From Tannerellaceae bacterium (GTDB lineage: Bacteria > Bacteroidota > Bacteroidia > Bacteroidales > Tannerellaceae), in the NCBI GenBank assembly GCA_021203545.1, contig JAJQAZ010000079.1, positions 1-42,039 on the forward strand: a stretch of DNA of 42,039 nucleotides, written 5' to 3'. The notes below the pieces were generated by a model, which was not told where the DNA came from, ran no database searches, and worked only from the letters and a program-made list of their open reading frames with translations. Positions 30,402 to 39,549 of the stretch are shown here, piece after piece. Position numbers and translations under genes: made by a program. The stretch's first letter is position 1. Every line of letters begins with the position of its first letter.

Positions 30402-32132
30402 ATGAATAGATCGGAAATAATCACAGGTGTACTGGCGTTGTGTATGCTGGCAGCCTGTCATGAAAAAGACAAATCGCTGGGCGAACCGGTGCGGCAAACC
30501 GCAATCCCCCGGGTAGAAACCATGCCGGATATGCCCTCTGCCTATGAAATGCTCGATTGGAAAGCAAAAGCTATTGCTTTCGATAACTTCGTGTTCGACT
30601 GGAACAACCAAAGTGCCGTAGGCCCGATGATCTGGCTGGACGATAACCGACGCAACATCGATCAGACAACTTTCGGATTGTACACCGCTGTCATGGATAT
30701 CCGCCAGGGCAAAGATGCCAACAACGGCGAGTTCCACGAAAGCCTCAATTCGCTCGCGGCACTATTGGGTGCCGGACTGGTAGGGATTGATAAGACCAAC
30801 CAGGACGGGTATAATTACGTAAAAATGGTGCAAAACTACTTCAATACCGCAAATGGGTGGAACATTGTAATGAACAATACCACTCCTTCCGTAGGTATGT
30901 TAGGCGGTGGTTATGCCCGCGACTGGTGGTACGACGTGTTCCCCAATGCCCTCTATTATGCTGTGTGCGATGTATTCCCCGGTGTAGACGGAGCCGAAGA
31001 GATACAACGTACCGTAGCGGAACAGTTTGTAAAAGCCGATTCGATACTGAACGGCAACTACAACTATTCCTTCTTCGATTATGCACAGATGGAGGGAAAA
31101 GTAAACAACCTTCCCCTGCAACAGGATGCAGCCGGCGGACACGCGTATGTGCTGCTATCGGCCTACAAAAAGTTTGGCGATCCGCGTTACCTCAAACATG
31201 CGAAAAGCGCGACGGAAGCCCTCCTTTCGCAAACCGAAAGCCGTTTCTATGAAATACTGTTACCATTAGGTGTGTACGCGGCGGCTTACCTGAATGCAAC
31301 CGAAAACACAGACTACGATGTACTGAAACTGCTCAACTGGACATTCGACGGCTGCCAGGCACGCGACGGCCGTTACGGCTGGGGCATCATCACCGGGCAG
31401 TGGGGCGATTACGAAGTGAACGGCCTGCAGGGTAGCATCTACGACGGGGGCGGCTTCGCTTTCCTTATGAACAGCATCAAACCGGCCTGGCCCTTTGTAT
31501 CCATGGTCAAATACGAACCGCGGTTTGCACAAACCATCGGCAAATGGATGCTCAACAATGCCAGTGCCTGCCGCCTGTTCTACCCCATGAATATCGACGA
31601 CGAACATCAGTGGGCACCGGAACTGAAACAGATCACCACCAACAACATCTCCTACGAAGGCCTGCGCCGCACGGACAACTATAATAAGAAATCCCTCGAA
31701 GGCGTCACCCCGGTTGCGCTGGGCGACGGTCCGCTGTGGATAGAAGGCAACCCGGTAGAAAGCATGTTCAGTGTATACAGTTCCTCGCCGGTAGGTATTC
31801 TCGGAGCAATCGTTAACGAAACAAATGTAGAAGGCATCCTACAACTGGATTGCAACGCCACCGATTTCTACTCCGGACGTCCCTACCCGGTATACCTCTA
31901 TTACAACCCGTATACTGAAAGCAAAACAGTAGAGTACACGACCAACCATGCTGTGGACCTGTTCGATATTGTGAGCAAACAATACGTAGCCCGCAACATC
32001 GCCTCCCGGGGAGCATTCAGTATACCGGCACACGAAGCCTCTGTAATCGTTGCCCTTCCCGCCGGAACACGTCTTACTACAGACGGACAACGCATCACAG
32101 CCGCTAATAAACATATAATTACATATAAATAA
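30402..32132 (+). CDS. Unknown PUL lipoprotein, candidate glycosidase (paralogue 1)
   Basis: Lipoprotein of 576 residues (lipobox MLAAC, Cys19) of a family I do not recognise by name. Regular helix-pair character over about 60-430, with aromatic and acidic motifs LLGAGLVGIDKTNQDG, ARDWWYDVFPNALYY, LPLGVYAAAYLNATENTDYD, LLNWTFDG and GQWGDYEVNG, suggests an (alpha/alpha)6 barrel. A C-terminal beta-sandwich follows (YLYYNPYTESKTVEY to HEASVIVALPAG). The same motifs recur in the gene at 37349-38997. It lies 23 bases after the MFS gene and 27 before susC. Probably a surface or periplasmic glycoside hydrolase or lyase; the catalytic residues are unassigned. Confidence 0.7.
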   Translation: MNRSEIITGVLALCMLAACHEKDKSLGEPVRQTAIPRVETMPDMPSAYEMLDWKAKAIAFDNFVFDWNNQSAVGPMIWLDDNRRNIDQTTFGLYTAVMDIRQGKDANNGEFHESLNSLAALLGAGLVGIDKTNQDGYNYVKMVQNYFNTANGWNIVMNNTTPSVGMLGGGYARDWWYDVFPNALYYAVCDVFPGVDGAEEIQRTVAEQFVKADSILNGNYNYSFFDYAQMEGKVNNLPLQQDAAGGHAYVLLSAYKKFGDPRYLKHAKSATEALLSQTESRFYEILLPLGVYAAAYLNATENTDYDVLKLLNWTFDGCQARDGRYGWGIITGQWGDYEVNGLQGSIYDGGGFAFLMNSIKPAWPFVSMVKYEPRFAQTIGKWMLNNASACRLFYPMNIDDEHQWAPELKQITTNNISYEGLRRTDNYNKKSLEGVTPVALGDGPLWIEGNPVESMFSVYSSSPVGILGAIVNETNVEGILQLDCNATDFYSGRPYPVYLYYNPYTESKTVEYTTNHAVDLFDIVSKQYVARNIASRGAFSIPAHEASVIVALPAGTRLTTDGQRITAANKHIITYK

Positions 32133-32159
32133 GTTCAACCATTTTAATTTAATAGACTT

Positions 32160-35100
32160 ATGTTAAAACGAATCGTTTTATTTTGTCTTTTGCTCACATG
32201 TAGCGCTGCACTATTTGCGCAGCAAAGTAAAAGCGTAACAGGTACGGTGCTCGATGCAGCCACCGGTGAGCCCCTGATTGGAGTTACTGTAATCGAACCG
32301 GGCACCACAAACGGTACGGTTACTGATCTGGACGGCCGGTTTGCACTCGATGTAAACGGAAACAGCCTCTCCTTCTCGTACGTAGGCTACACTACGCAGG
32401 TAGTCAATGTAGCACAATCCACAGTCCTCAACATTCGCCTCTCTTCCGACATTGAGCTCGATGAAGTCGTAGTTGTAGGATATGGGGTACAGCGTAAAAG
32501 CGACCTCACAGGAGCCATCTCCTCCATATCGGGCAAAGAACTGCAAAACCAGGCGGCTGCCAACGTATCCAACCTATTGGCAGGGAAAGCGGCCGGTGTA
32601 TTCGTATCCTCCAGTTCAGGCCAGCCGGGTTCCTCGGCAGTAGTCCGTATCCGTGGTTTGGGTACCGTAAACGACAACAACCCGCTCTATGTAGTAGACG
32701 GACAGTTTATGGACGACATCAACAGTGTGAACCCGGCCGATATCGACCGGATCGAAATTCTGAAAGATGCCTCCGCACTGGCCATCTACGGTTCGCGCGG
32801 TGCCAACGGGGTAATCATCGTAACAACTAAAAAAGGAGTAAGCGGCCAAACCTCCATTAACCTGGATATCAGCCTCGGGATTAAGAATGCCTACAAATCA
32901 TTCGACATGATGAACAGCGACCAGTATTACAACTACATCATGGCTTCGCGGGTAAACGATAGTAACTGGGATAATACAGGTGCAACGGGTATGGCTTATA
33001 ACTTTACCCAACTCTACAAAAGAGGATACAACACCAACTGGTGGAAAGAAGCCACCCAAACCGGATTCACTCAAAACTATAATTTGAGTATACAGAAAGG
33101 GTCCGACACATCCCGCACAGTAATGAGTTTAGGCTACCTGGGCGAAGAAGGTACTATCATTACTACTAATTTCAACAGGGTATCACTCCGTCTGGGACAG
33201 GAATACGATCTGGGCGACAGAATCACAGTCGGTGCCAATGTAAATCTGGCACAAATGAGACAACGTACAGACCAGGCACTAGGAACATTCAGTAACATCC
33301 TGAAAGCCGAACCGTTCACACCGGTAATCAATCCACTGGTAGATCCCAATTCGGAAAACTACGAGTATAATAAATACGCGCCCACTGAATGGACTTTCGA
33401 AAAGAATCCCGTTGCCGAACTGGAACTGCCCAACCGGTACAACGATAAACTGAATGTATTCGGGAACCTCTTTGCCGATGTAAGGCTATTCAAAGGGTTA
33501 ACCTACCGGTTTCAGTATAGCTTTGAAAAAAACAGCGATAAATACCATAACTTCATGCCCTACTACGTAAATACCTTTACAGACTATGTCATGACGGATA
33601 AAGAAGGGAAAATATCCAATAACCGCCCCAGTCTGGAGGAATCGGAAACAAAGGTATTCAACCAGTTGATCGAAAACAGATTAAATTACAACAATAAATT
33701 CGGCGACCACCTATTCGATGTAATGGGTGCTATTACCTACGAAAAGAACGATAACCAGTCATTCGGAGGATATGGCGCAGGGGCTATCGGGAACGACGAT
33801 ATATACGAAGTACTCGACGCGCATCCCGAAAGCATGCGTACCTTTGGAGCACGCGCCAGCACATCTATGCTATCGTACCTGGCCCGTTTGAACTATTCGT
33901 ATGATAACCGGTATTTAGTAACGGCAAGTTTCAGGGCCGACGGTTCTTCGGCATTCGCGAAAAATAACAGATGGGGCTACTTCCCTTCGGTTTCATTGGG
34001 ATGGCGTATTACAAACGAACAATTCTTCAAAAACCTGAATACCGAAAACTGGCTCGATGATATGAAAATAAGAGTAGGTTGGGGACGCAACGGGAATGCC
34101 CGGGTAGACCAGAATGCAGCCCTTACACTGGTGGGTTCCGATATAGACGATCAATGGAGTTTCGACGGGAATACCTTCAATCAGGGATATTACCTGAAAT
34201 ATACCGGAAACAAAGATGTAAAATGGGAAATCAGCGAACAGGTAAACGTCGGTCTGGATGCCACCCTGTTTAGTCTGTCAAACAATACCCTCACCATGTC
34301 TATGGACTACTACGTGAAAACAACCCGTGATATTCTTTTGCCTTTCCAATTGCCTTCATTCGGAGGATTTACGAACGATCCTTACATCAATGCAGGTAAA
34401 ATAGAAAACAAAGGGTTCGATTTCACAGCCAATTACACACATGCAAAACACCAGGACTTTTCGTTCAATGTAGGAATCAACCTTTCTACCTATAAAACGA
34501 AAATCAAAAGTTTAAGTGTAGGTGAATATGGACTCGACTACCTTTCAGGCGATAATGGCAGATCCTATCTGAACGGGCCGTTCAACCAGTTCTATGGCTA
34601 TAAAATGATTGGTATCTTCCAGAACCAAGCGGAAATAGACAACTATGTAGATGCTCACGGGAATAAAATACAGCCACAGGCCGAACCCGGAGATTTCAAA
34701 TTTGCCAACCTGAACAACGACGATCCGTTGAACGACGACGACCGCACCATCATCGGCGATCCGAACCCGGATCTCATCTACGGGCTGAACTTAGGATTTG
34801 TATATAAAAATTTCGACCTCTCCATGTTCTTCCAGGGAACCATCGGGAACGACATATGGAACGTAGCCAAAGGCGACCTGGCAGTACCGACCTATCAGAA
34901 TGCACTGGCCGAAGCGTATACCAACGCCTGGACCCGCGAAGGAGATCACACAAAATATCCCCGTATTACGTCAACCGATCCGAACTCCAACTTCAGAGGT
35001 TCCTCTTTCTATATTGAAAACGGTTCGTACCTGCGTTTACAGAACATACAATTAGGATATAACATCCCTGCCGCGTTATTAAACAGAACAAAGGCCATTT

Positions 35101-35264
35101 CTTCACTCCGTTTATTTGTATCCGCACAGAACCTGTTTACAATAACCGGTTACACAGGTCTTGATCCGGAAGTAGGAGTAGACGAGCCCCTTAAGATGGG
35201 TGTGGGCACCGTACGTTATCCAACACCCCGTACCTTCCTGTTCGGTGTAAATCTTCAGTTTTAA
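32160..35264 (+). CDS. SusC/RagA-family TonB-linked outer membrane protein (PUL 2)
   Basis: TonB-dependent transporter of 1034 residues. Signal peptide 1-20 (SAALFA), CarboxypepD-regulatory-like domain (KSVTGTVLDAATGEPLIGVTV), the LDEVVVVGYGVQRKSDLTGA segment before the plug, plug motifs LLAGKAAGVFV, RIRGLGTVNDNNPLYVVDG and LKDASALAIYGSRGANGVI, then the barrel with terminal FGVNLQF. No STN domain. It is part of the GH130 operon, with susD 18 bases downstream. Substrate import of a mannose-containing glycan is inferred from its neighbours. Confidence 0.96.
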   Translation: MLKRIVLFCLLLTCSAALFAQQSKSVTGTVLDAATGEPLIGVTVIEPGTTNGTVTDLDGRFALDVNGNSLSFSYVGYTTQVVNVAQSTVLNIRLSSDIELDEVVVVGYGVQRKSDLTGAISSISGKELQNQAAANVSNLLAGKAAGVFVSSSSGQPGSSAVVRIRGLGTVNDNNPLYVVDGQFMDDINSVNPADIDRIEILKDASALAIYGSRGANGVIIVTTKKGVSGQTSINLDISLGIKNAYKSFDMMNSDQYYNYIMASRVNDSNWDNTGATGMAYNFTQLYKRGYNTNWWKEATQTGFTQNYNLSIQKGSDTSRTVMSLGYLGEEGTIITTNFNRVSLRLGQEYDLGDRITVGANVNLAQMRQRTDQALGTFSNILKAEPFTPVINPLVDPNSENYEYNKYAPTEWTFEKNPVAELELPNRYNDKLNVFGNLFADVRLFKGLTYRFQYSFEKNSDKYHNFMPYYVNTFTDYVMTDKEGKISNNRPSLEESETKVFNQLIENRLNYNNKFGDHLFDVMGAITYEKNDNQSFGGYGAGAIGNDDIYEVLDAHPESMRTFGARASTSMLSYLARLNYSYDNRYLVTASFRADGSSAFAKNNRWGYFPSVSLGWRITNEQFFKNLNTENWLDDMKIRVGWGRNGNARVDQNAALTLVGSDIDDQWSFDGNTFNQGYYLKYTGNKDVKWEISEQVNVGLDATLFSLSNNTLTMSMDYYVKTTRDILLPFQLPSFGGFTNDPYINAGKIENKGFDFTANYTHAKHQDFSFNVGINLSTYKTKIKSLSVGEYGLDYLSGDNGRSYLNGPFNQFYGYKMIGIFQNQAEIDNYVDAHGNKIQPQAEPGDFKFANLNNDDPLNDDDRTIIGDPNPDLIYGLNLGFVYKNFDLSMFFQGTIGNDIWNVAKGDLAVPTYQNALAEAYTNAWTREGDHTKYPRITSTDPNSNFRGSSFYIENGSYLRLQNIQLGYNIPAALLNRTKAISSLRLFVSAQNLFTITGYTGLDPEVGVDEPLKMGVGTVRYPTPRTFLFGVNLQF

Positions 35265-35282
35265 ATTTAATAAATCAATCTC

Positions 35283-36848
35283 ATGAAAAAATATATATTT
35301 CTAATTTGTGCGGTTTTCCTGATCCATGGATGTTCGCTGGACGAACCTCATTACGGAGAAACAACAACAGATGATTTCTATACCAAAGAAAGCGGTATAC
35401 GCGATGCACTGACGGTGGCTTACCTGCAGTTGCGCGAAACCTGGAACGAATATGCATTAAATCATTACCTGATAGGCGACTGCACAACAGATGACGCCCT
35501 TAAAGGAGGTTCCGGCGACGGCGACCGGGGCGAAGTACATGAGTTGGCCATCTTCAATGTTCAATCTACCAACGGCGAAGTAGAGCGCCTCTGGGAAATA
35601 GCATACCGGGTAGTGAACCGCAGCAACGATGTCATCTATTATGCCCCGGATTCCGAAGGCGATCCGGATATGCTGAAACGCTATGCAAACGAAGCCAAAG
35701 TACTAAGAGCCTTTGGTTACTATGTATTGGTAACATCGTTTGGCGATGTGCCGCTGATGACAAAACCGCTCAATCCCACCGAAATCATGCAAATGAAAAG
35801 AGCCCCCAAAGAAGAGGTATACGCCCTCATGGAATCGGATCTCAAAGAAGCCGCGGCTGCGTTGCCTTCGAAAAAAGAATATGCCACAGCCGATCAATAC
35901 CGGGTAACCCGGGGGCTGGCTAAAACACTGCTGGCTAAAATGTACATGTTCAGGGAAATGTACACCGAAGCGGAAGCCATCCTGAAAGAGATCGTGGAAA
36001 CAGACCAGGATTATTCCCTCCTGCCGGACTACGGTATGAACTGGCGGAGAGAATACATGAATAGTTCAGAGTCCGTATTCGAATTGCCCGGTGCCATGTA
36101 CGACGAAACAATCAGTACAGGAACCAATGTACCCCACTTCTTTACCACCAGATTCGGAGACGGATACAGCGGATACGGCTTCCATATTCCCACACAGGAT
36201 TTGTACGACGCTTATCCAAAGGATGACCCCCGGATCACCTACGTATTTACCCAAACCGGCGATAGATACATAGGAGATGAAGAGCCTCAAAACAACGAAG
36301 ATTCCGAATCAGGCTTTCACGACTATAAAATGACCGTACCCCGGATTGAAAAAGAAGGTTACGACGTATGGATGATCCCATACAACATCCGTCTGATCCG
36401 TTACTCGGACGTATTACTACTATATGCGGAAGCACTGAACGAAAACGGAAAAGGCGGCCAGGCACTTACTTATATCAACATGGTACGCGACAGAGCCCGC
36501 AATACCAACCCGGTAGATCCCCGCAGAGACCTGCAAAAAGAGATACCGCCTACTACTGCCAATAGTCTGCCCCCTGTTACAACGACCGACAAAGACCAGT
36601 TGCGCCAGGCCATCTGGCAGGAACGCCGGCTGGAACTCGCCATGGAAGGCTGGCGGCGCGACGACCTGATCCGTCAGAAACGTTTCGGCCAGGTAATGAG
36701 AGCCTACGCAGCCAAATACAAACCGGCAGGTTACGAAGGCCTCTTCAAAGGAGAAAACTTCAACGACAGCAAAGATTACCTGCTGCCAATTCCACAAGGA
36801 GAACTGGACAAAAGCCAGGGCAACCTGACCCAGAATCCGATGTATTAG
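35283..36848 (+). CDS. SusD/RagB-family nutrient-binding lipoprotein (PUL 2)
   Basis: Surface glycan-binding lipoprotein of 521 residues with lipobox LIHGC (Cys17) and the SusD start SLDEPHYGETTTDDFYTKESG. RagB/SusD helical blocks are visible: EAKVLRAFGYYVLVTSFGDVPLMTKPL, RGLAKTLLAKMYMF, IRLIRYSDVLLLYAEALNE, YINMVRDRARN and the C-terminal IWQERRLELAMEGWRRDDLIR. It partners the SusC just upstream. A G/C palindrome begins 11 bases after its stop and opens repeat cluster 5. Confidence 0.96.
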   Translation: MKKYIFLICAVFLIHGCSLDEPHYGETTTDDFYTKESGIRDALTVAYLQLRETWNEYALNHYLIGDCTTDDALKGGSGDGDRGEVHELAIFNVQSTNGEVERLWEIAYRVVNRSNDVIYYAPDSEGDPDMLKRYANEAKVLRAFGYYVLVTSFGDVPLMTKPLNPTEIMQMKRAPKEEVYALMESDLKEAAAALPSKKEYATADQYRVTRGLAKTLLAKMYMFREMYTEAEAILKEIVETDQDYSLLPDYGMNWRREYMNSSESVFELPGAMYDETISTGTNVPHFFTTRFGDGYSGYGFHIPTQDLYDAYPKDDPRITYVFTQTGDRYIGDEEPQNNEDSESGFHDYKMTVPRIEKEGYDVWMIPYNIRLIRYSDVLLLYAEALNENGKGGQALTYINMVRDRARNTNPVDPRRDLQKEIPPTTANSLPPVTTTDKDQLRQAIWQERRLELAMEGWRRDDLIRQKRFGQVMRAYAAKYKPAGYEGLFKGENFNDSKDYLLPIPQGELDKSQGNLTQNPMY

Positions 36849-36858
36849 GTCTAATAAT

Positions 36859-37300
36859 CCCCCTAACCAACCCCCTAACCCCCTAAAGGGGGGATTGGAA
36901 AAGAGGGTTACGAACCTAAGGTAAAAAGAATAAACGTTCCCCGACTTGATCGCAGGGCTGTTAAATTCTCCTGTATGATTTGTACGAAGTCCTTATGGAC
37001 GGAGGGGATTTGTAATCCCCGACAAATGAACCACGGATTTGTAATCCGTTAAAAAGCATAGCTTTTTTAGGGGGCACAGCCCCCGGAAATCACAACGTCG
37101 GGATTGCAAATCCCTCCGGTCCAAGAAATTCCCCTGTTCGGCGTAGCGTCTTCGCTACGTCGTTATAAAAAATGAGGCTCCAGCCTCACGTGAAGCAAGA
37201 GCTTCACCCATTTCAACGACATAGCGAAGACGCTACGCCGAACGAAAATACAAAAACAAACCCTCGCTGGCGCAGATTTAAATCTGTGCCTAAACAAACA
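36859..37300. repeat. Palindromic repeat mosaic (cluster 5), left flank of paralogue 2
   Basis: In order: G/C palindrome with three CCCCCTAACC-like units and CCCCCTAAAGGGGGG (36859-36896), module D (36997-37026), a GGGGGCACAGCCCCC hairpin (37071-37085), a D partner (37097-37120), module A (37136-37162), module B (37171-37206), inverted A (37216-37243) and module E (37266-37290). No gene is seen. The D-A-B-A'-E order is repeated, about 95% identical over its A-B-A' part by eye, at 39121-39413 on the other side of the next gene. Confidence 0.85.
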
Positions 37301-37348
37301 GACAGTAAAGAAAAACAAATCACTTAATAACCTATAAAATAAATAAAC

Positions 37349-38997
37349 ATGTTAAAAACAACATTCCAAAAAAATAAGAACATTCCTCTCCACCCCCCCC
37401 CCTTTAGGGGGCTGGGGGCTTCTCCTGCTCACATTCCCGGCCATAGCCCAACAAACAAACATCCCACGCATAGATCAAATGCCCAACCTGCCACCGGGCT
37501 ATGAACTCATGGACTGGAAGCAGGTAGCCACAGATTACGACAACCTGGTATTCGATACAAACAAAACGGGACAATACATGCCCTTCACCACCATCAGCAA
37601 CCAGCCGGGAGTAAACTACCCGGAAATAAACAACATCCGCATGCAGACATTCGTTGGCCAGAAGTGTACTGAACGGGCCGAAGGCATCAACATCCTGCCG
37701 GCAGTCATAGGCGCCACACTGGTAGGGGTAGACAAAACAAACCATCTGGGCACCAACTGGGTGGTTAAGCTCAAAGACTTCTACAACAAAAAGAACGGAC
37801 AGGACATCTACCTCAATGGATACAGCGACACAACCGGCAAAGACTGGTGGTACGACGTAATGCCCAACATATACTTCTACCAGCTATACACCCTCTATCC
37901 GGATGCCGATCCCGACTTCCGCCGGCAGGTAGTTTCGATTGCCGATATCCACCTCGACGAGCTGTTCAAACTGGGAGCCAAAACCGATCCGTGGACACCT
38001 CCCTACATGAATCACCGGGCGTTTAACCTCGCCACCGGACAACCATATTCCGAAAGTGTACCCGAACCCGAAACGGCCGGATCCATCGCCTGGATACTCT
38101 ACCAGGCCTATCTCCACACATCCGACGTACGGTACAAACAGGGGGGCACAACTGGCGCTCGACTTCCTGCAAACATGGACGAAAAATCCCTCTTACGAAC
38201 TACAGTTACCCTACGGAATCGTAACCGCAGCCCGCATGAATGCCACCGAAGGCACAAACTACGACCTCGATAAATTCCTCAACTGGACCTTCTCGTCCGG
38301 ACACGGCACCCTGCGCGATTGGGGTACCATAGCAGGAAACTGGAACGGCTACGAAATGTCGGGTTTAATTGGCGAAGCCAACGACGACGGCAACGACTAC
38401 GCCTTCGTCATGAACGGCTTCCAGCATGCGGCCGCCCTGGCACCCGTTGCCAAATACCAACCGGCCTACGCCCGCGCCATAGGCAAATGGCTCCTCAACC
38501 TGGCCAGTGCCAGCCGCTACTTCTACCCCGGCCAGCTGCCGCCTCAACACCAGGAACCCACTGCACTCGCATGGGCCCAACAAAACAACATCTATTGCAT
38601 CCCCTACGAAGCCATGAAAGAAAACTGGGAAGGCACATCCCCCCTGGCCATGGGCGACGCCCTCCGCTCCCGCTGGGCAGCCACAGACCTATCCCTATAC
38701 AGCGGCTCAAGCGTAGGATACTTAGCCTCATTAATCGCACCTACAAACATAAAAGGCATCCTACAGATAGACCTCAATGTAACAGATTTCATGGGCAACA
38801 ACACCCACTCCCACTATCTGTATTACAACCCCTACACAGAAGCAAAAACAGTACAGGTAAACCTGCCGGCAGGCAATCACCAACTGACCGATATAATCAC
38901 CGGAACAGTCATAAAAGAAACCGCCTCCAGCACCACAAACATACCCATCCCCGCGGATGACGTAGTGTTATTGCAGATAAGACGCACCACCCCCTAA
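37349..38997 (+). pseudogene. Unknown PUL protein, paralogue 2 of the candidate glycosidase, with two frame breaks
   Basis: About 548 residues if repaired. The ATG at 37349 (MLKTTFQKNKN) and the hydrophobic signal (LLLLTFPAIAQ) are in different frames, joined if the C10 run 37393-37402 loses one base. The frame shifts again at a G6 run (38141-38146); with G5 it reads RYKQGAQLALDFL. Shared with paralogue 1: YELMDWK, IGATLVGVDKTN, KDWWYDVMPNIYFY, LPYGIVTAARMNATEG, FLNWTF, GNWNGYEMSGL and YLYYNPYTEAKTV. It has a cleavable signal instead of a lipobox. A G/C palindrome supplies both the bases before the signal helix and the TAA stop (38995-38997). It may be decay, phase variation or sequencing error. 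Confidence 0.72.
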
Positions 38998-39420
38998 CCC
39001 CCTAACCCCCTAAAGGGGGGGATTTAGGACAGAGAAACGTCTTATATTAGCTCATACTGGCCTAATGCTGGCTAATGCTGGCGCAGATTTAAATCTGTGC
39101 CTTTGAACAGAGAGAATTTTGGACGTAGGGGATTTGTAATCCCCGACAAATAGAACCACGGATTTATAATCCGTTAAAAAACTATACCTATAAATTGTAA
39201 AGAATTACCCCGCGGTTAGTCACATTTAAGTCCTGCGGGCCTCTGTTCGGCGTAGCGTCTTCGCTACGTCGTTATAAAAAGTGAGGCTCCAGCCTCACGT
39301 GAAGCAAGAGCTTCACCTATTTCAGCGACATAGCGAGGACGCTATGCCGAACGAAAATACGAAAACAAAAACTCTTAAGCTACCCCACCGCTGGCGCAGA
39401 TTTAAATCTGTGCCTAAACT
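38990..39420. repeat. Palindromic repeat mosaic (cluster 6), right flank of paralogue 2
   Basis: G/C palindrome with CCCCCTAACC units (38990-39021), module E (39077-39101), module D (39121-39150), module A (39245-39271), module B (39281-39315), inverted A (39325-39352) and a second E (39390-39413). Then 39421-39549 has no gene but carries a GGATCTCTGATCC hairpin and an AAATAAATACCGG segment also seen near 9630-9660. Same orientation as cluster 5. Confidence 0.85.
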
Positions 39421-39549
39421 ATGGACCGGAGGGGATAACAAACAAGTAGGAGGATCTCTGATCCGAAAAACAAATAAATACCGGTTAAACCGGAACTTAG
39501 ATATATTAAAACAGGTTACACCAAACAACAGGAATAAATAAAAAATCCC

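Noticed and set aside
36859-39420. CRISPR array
   Set aside because: Repeats are palindromic modules of different kinds with irregular spacing, there are no unique spacers of equal length, and no cas genes are present.
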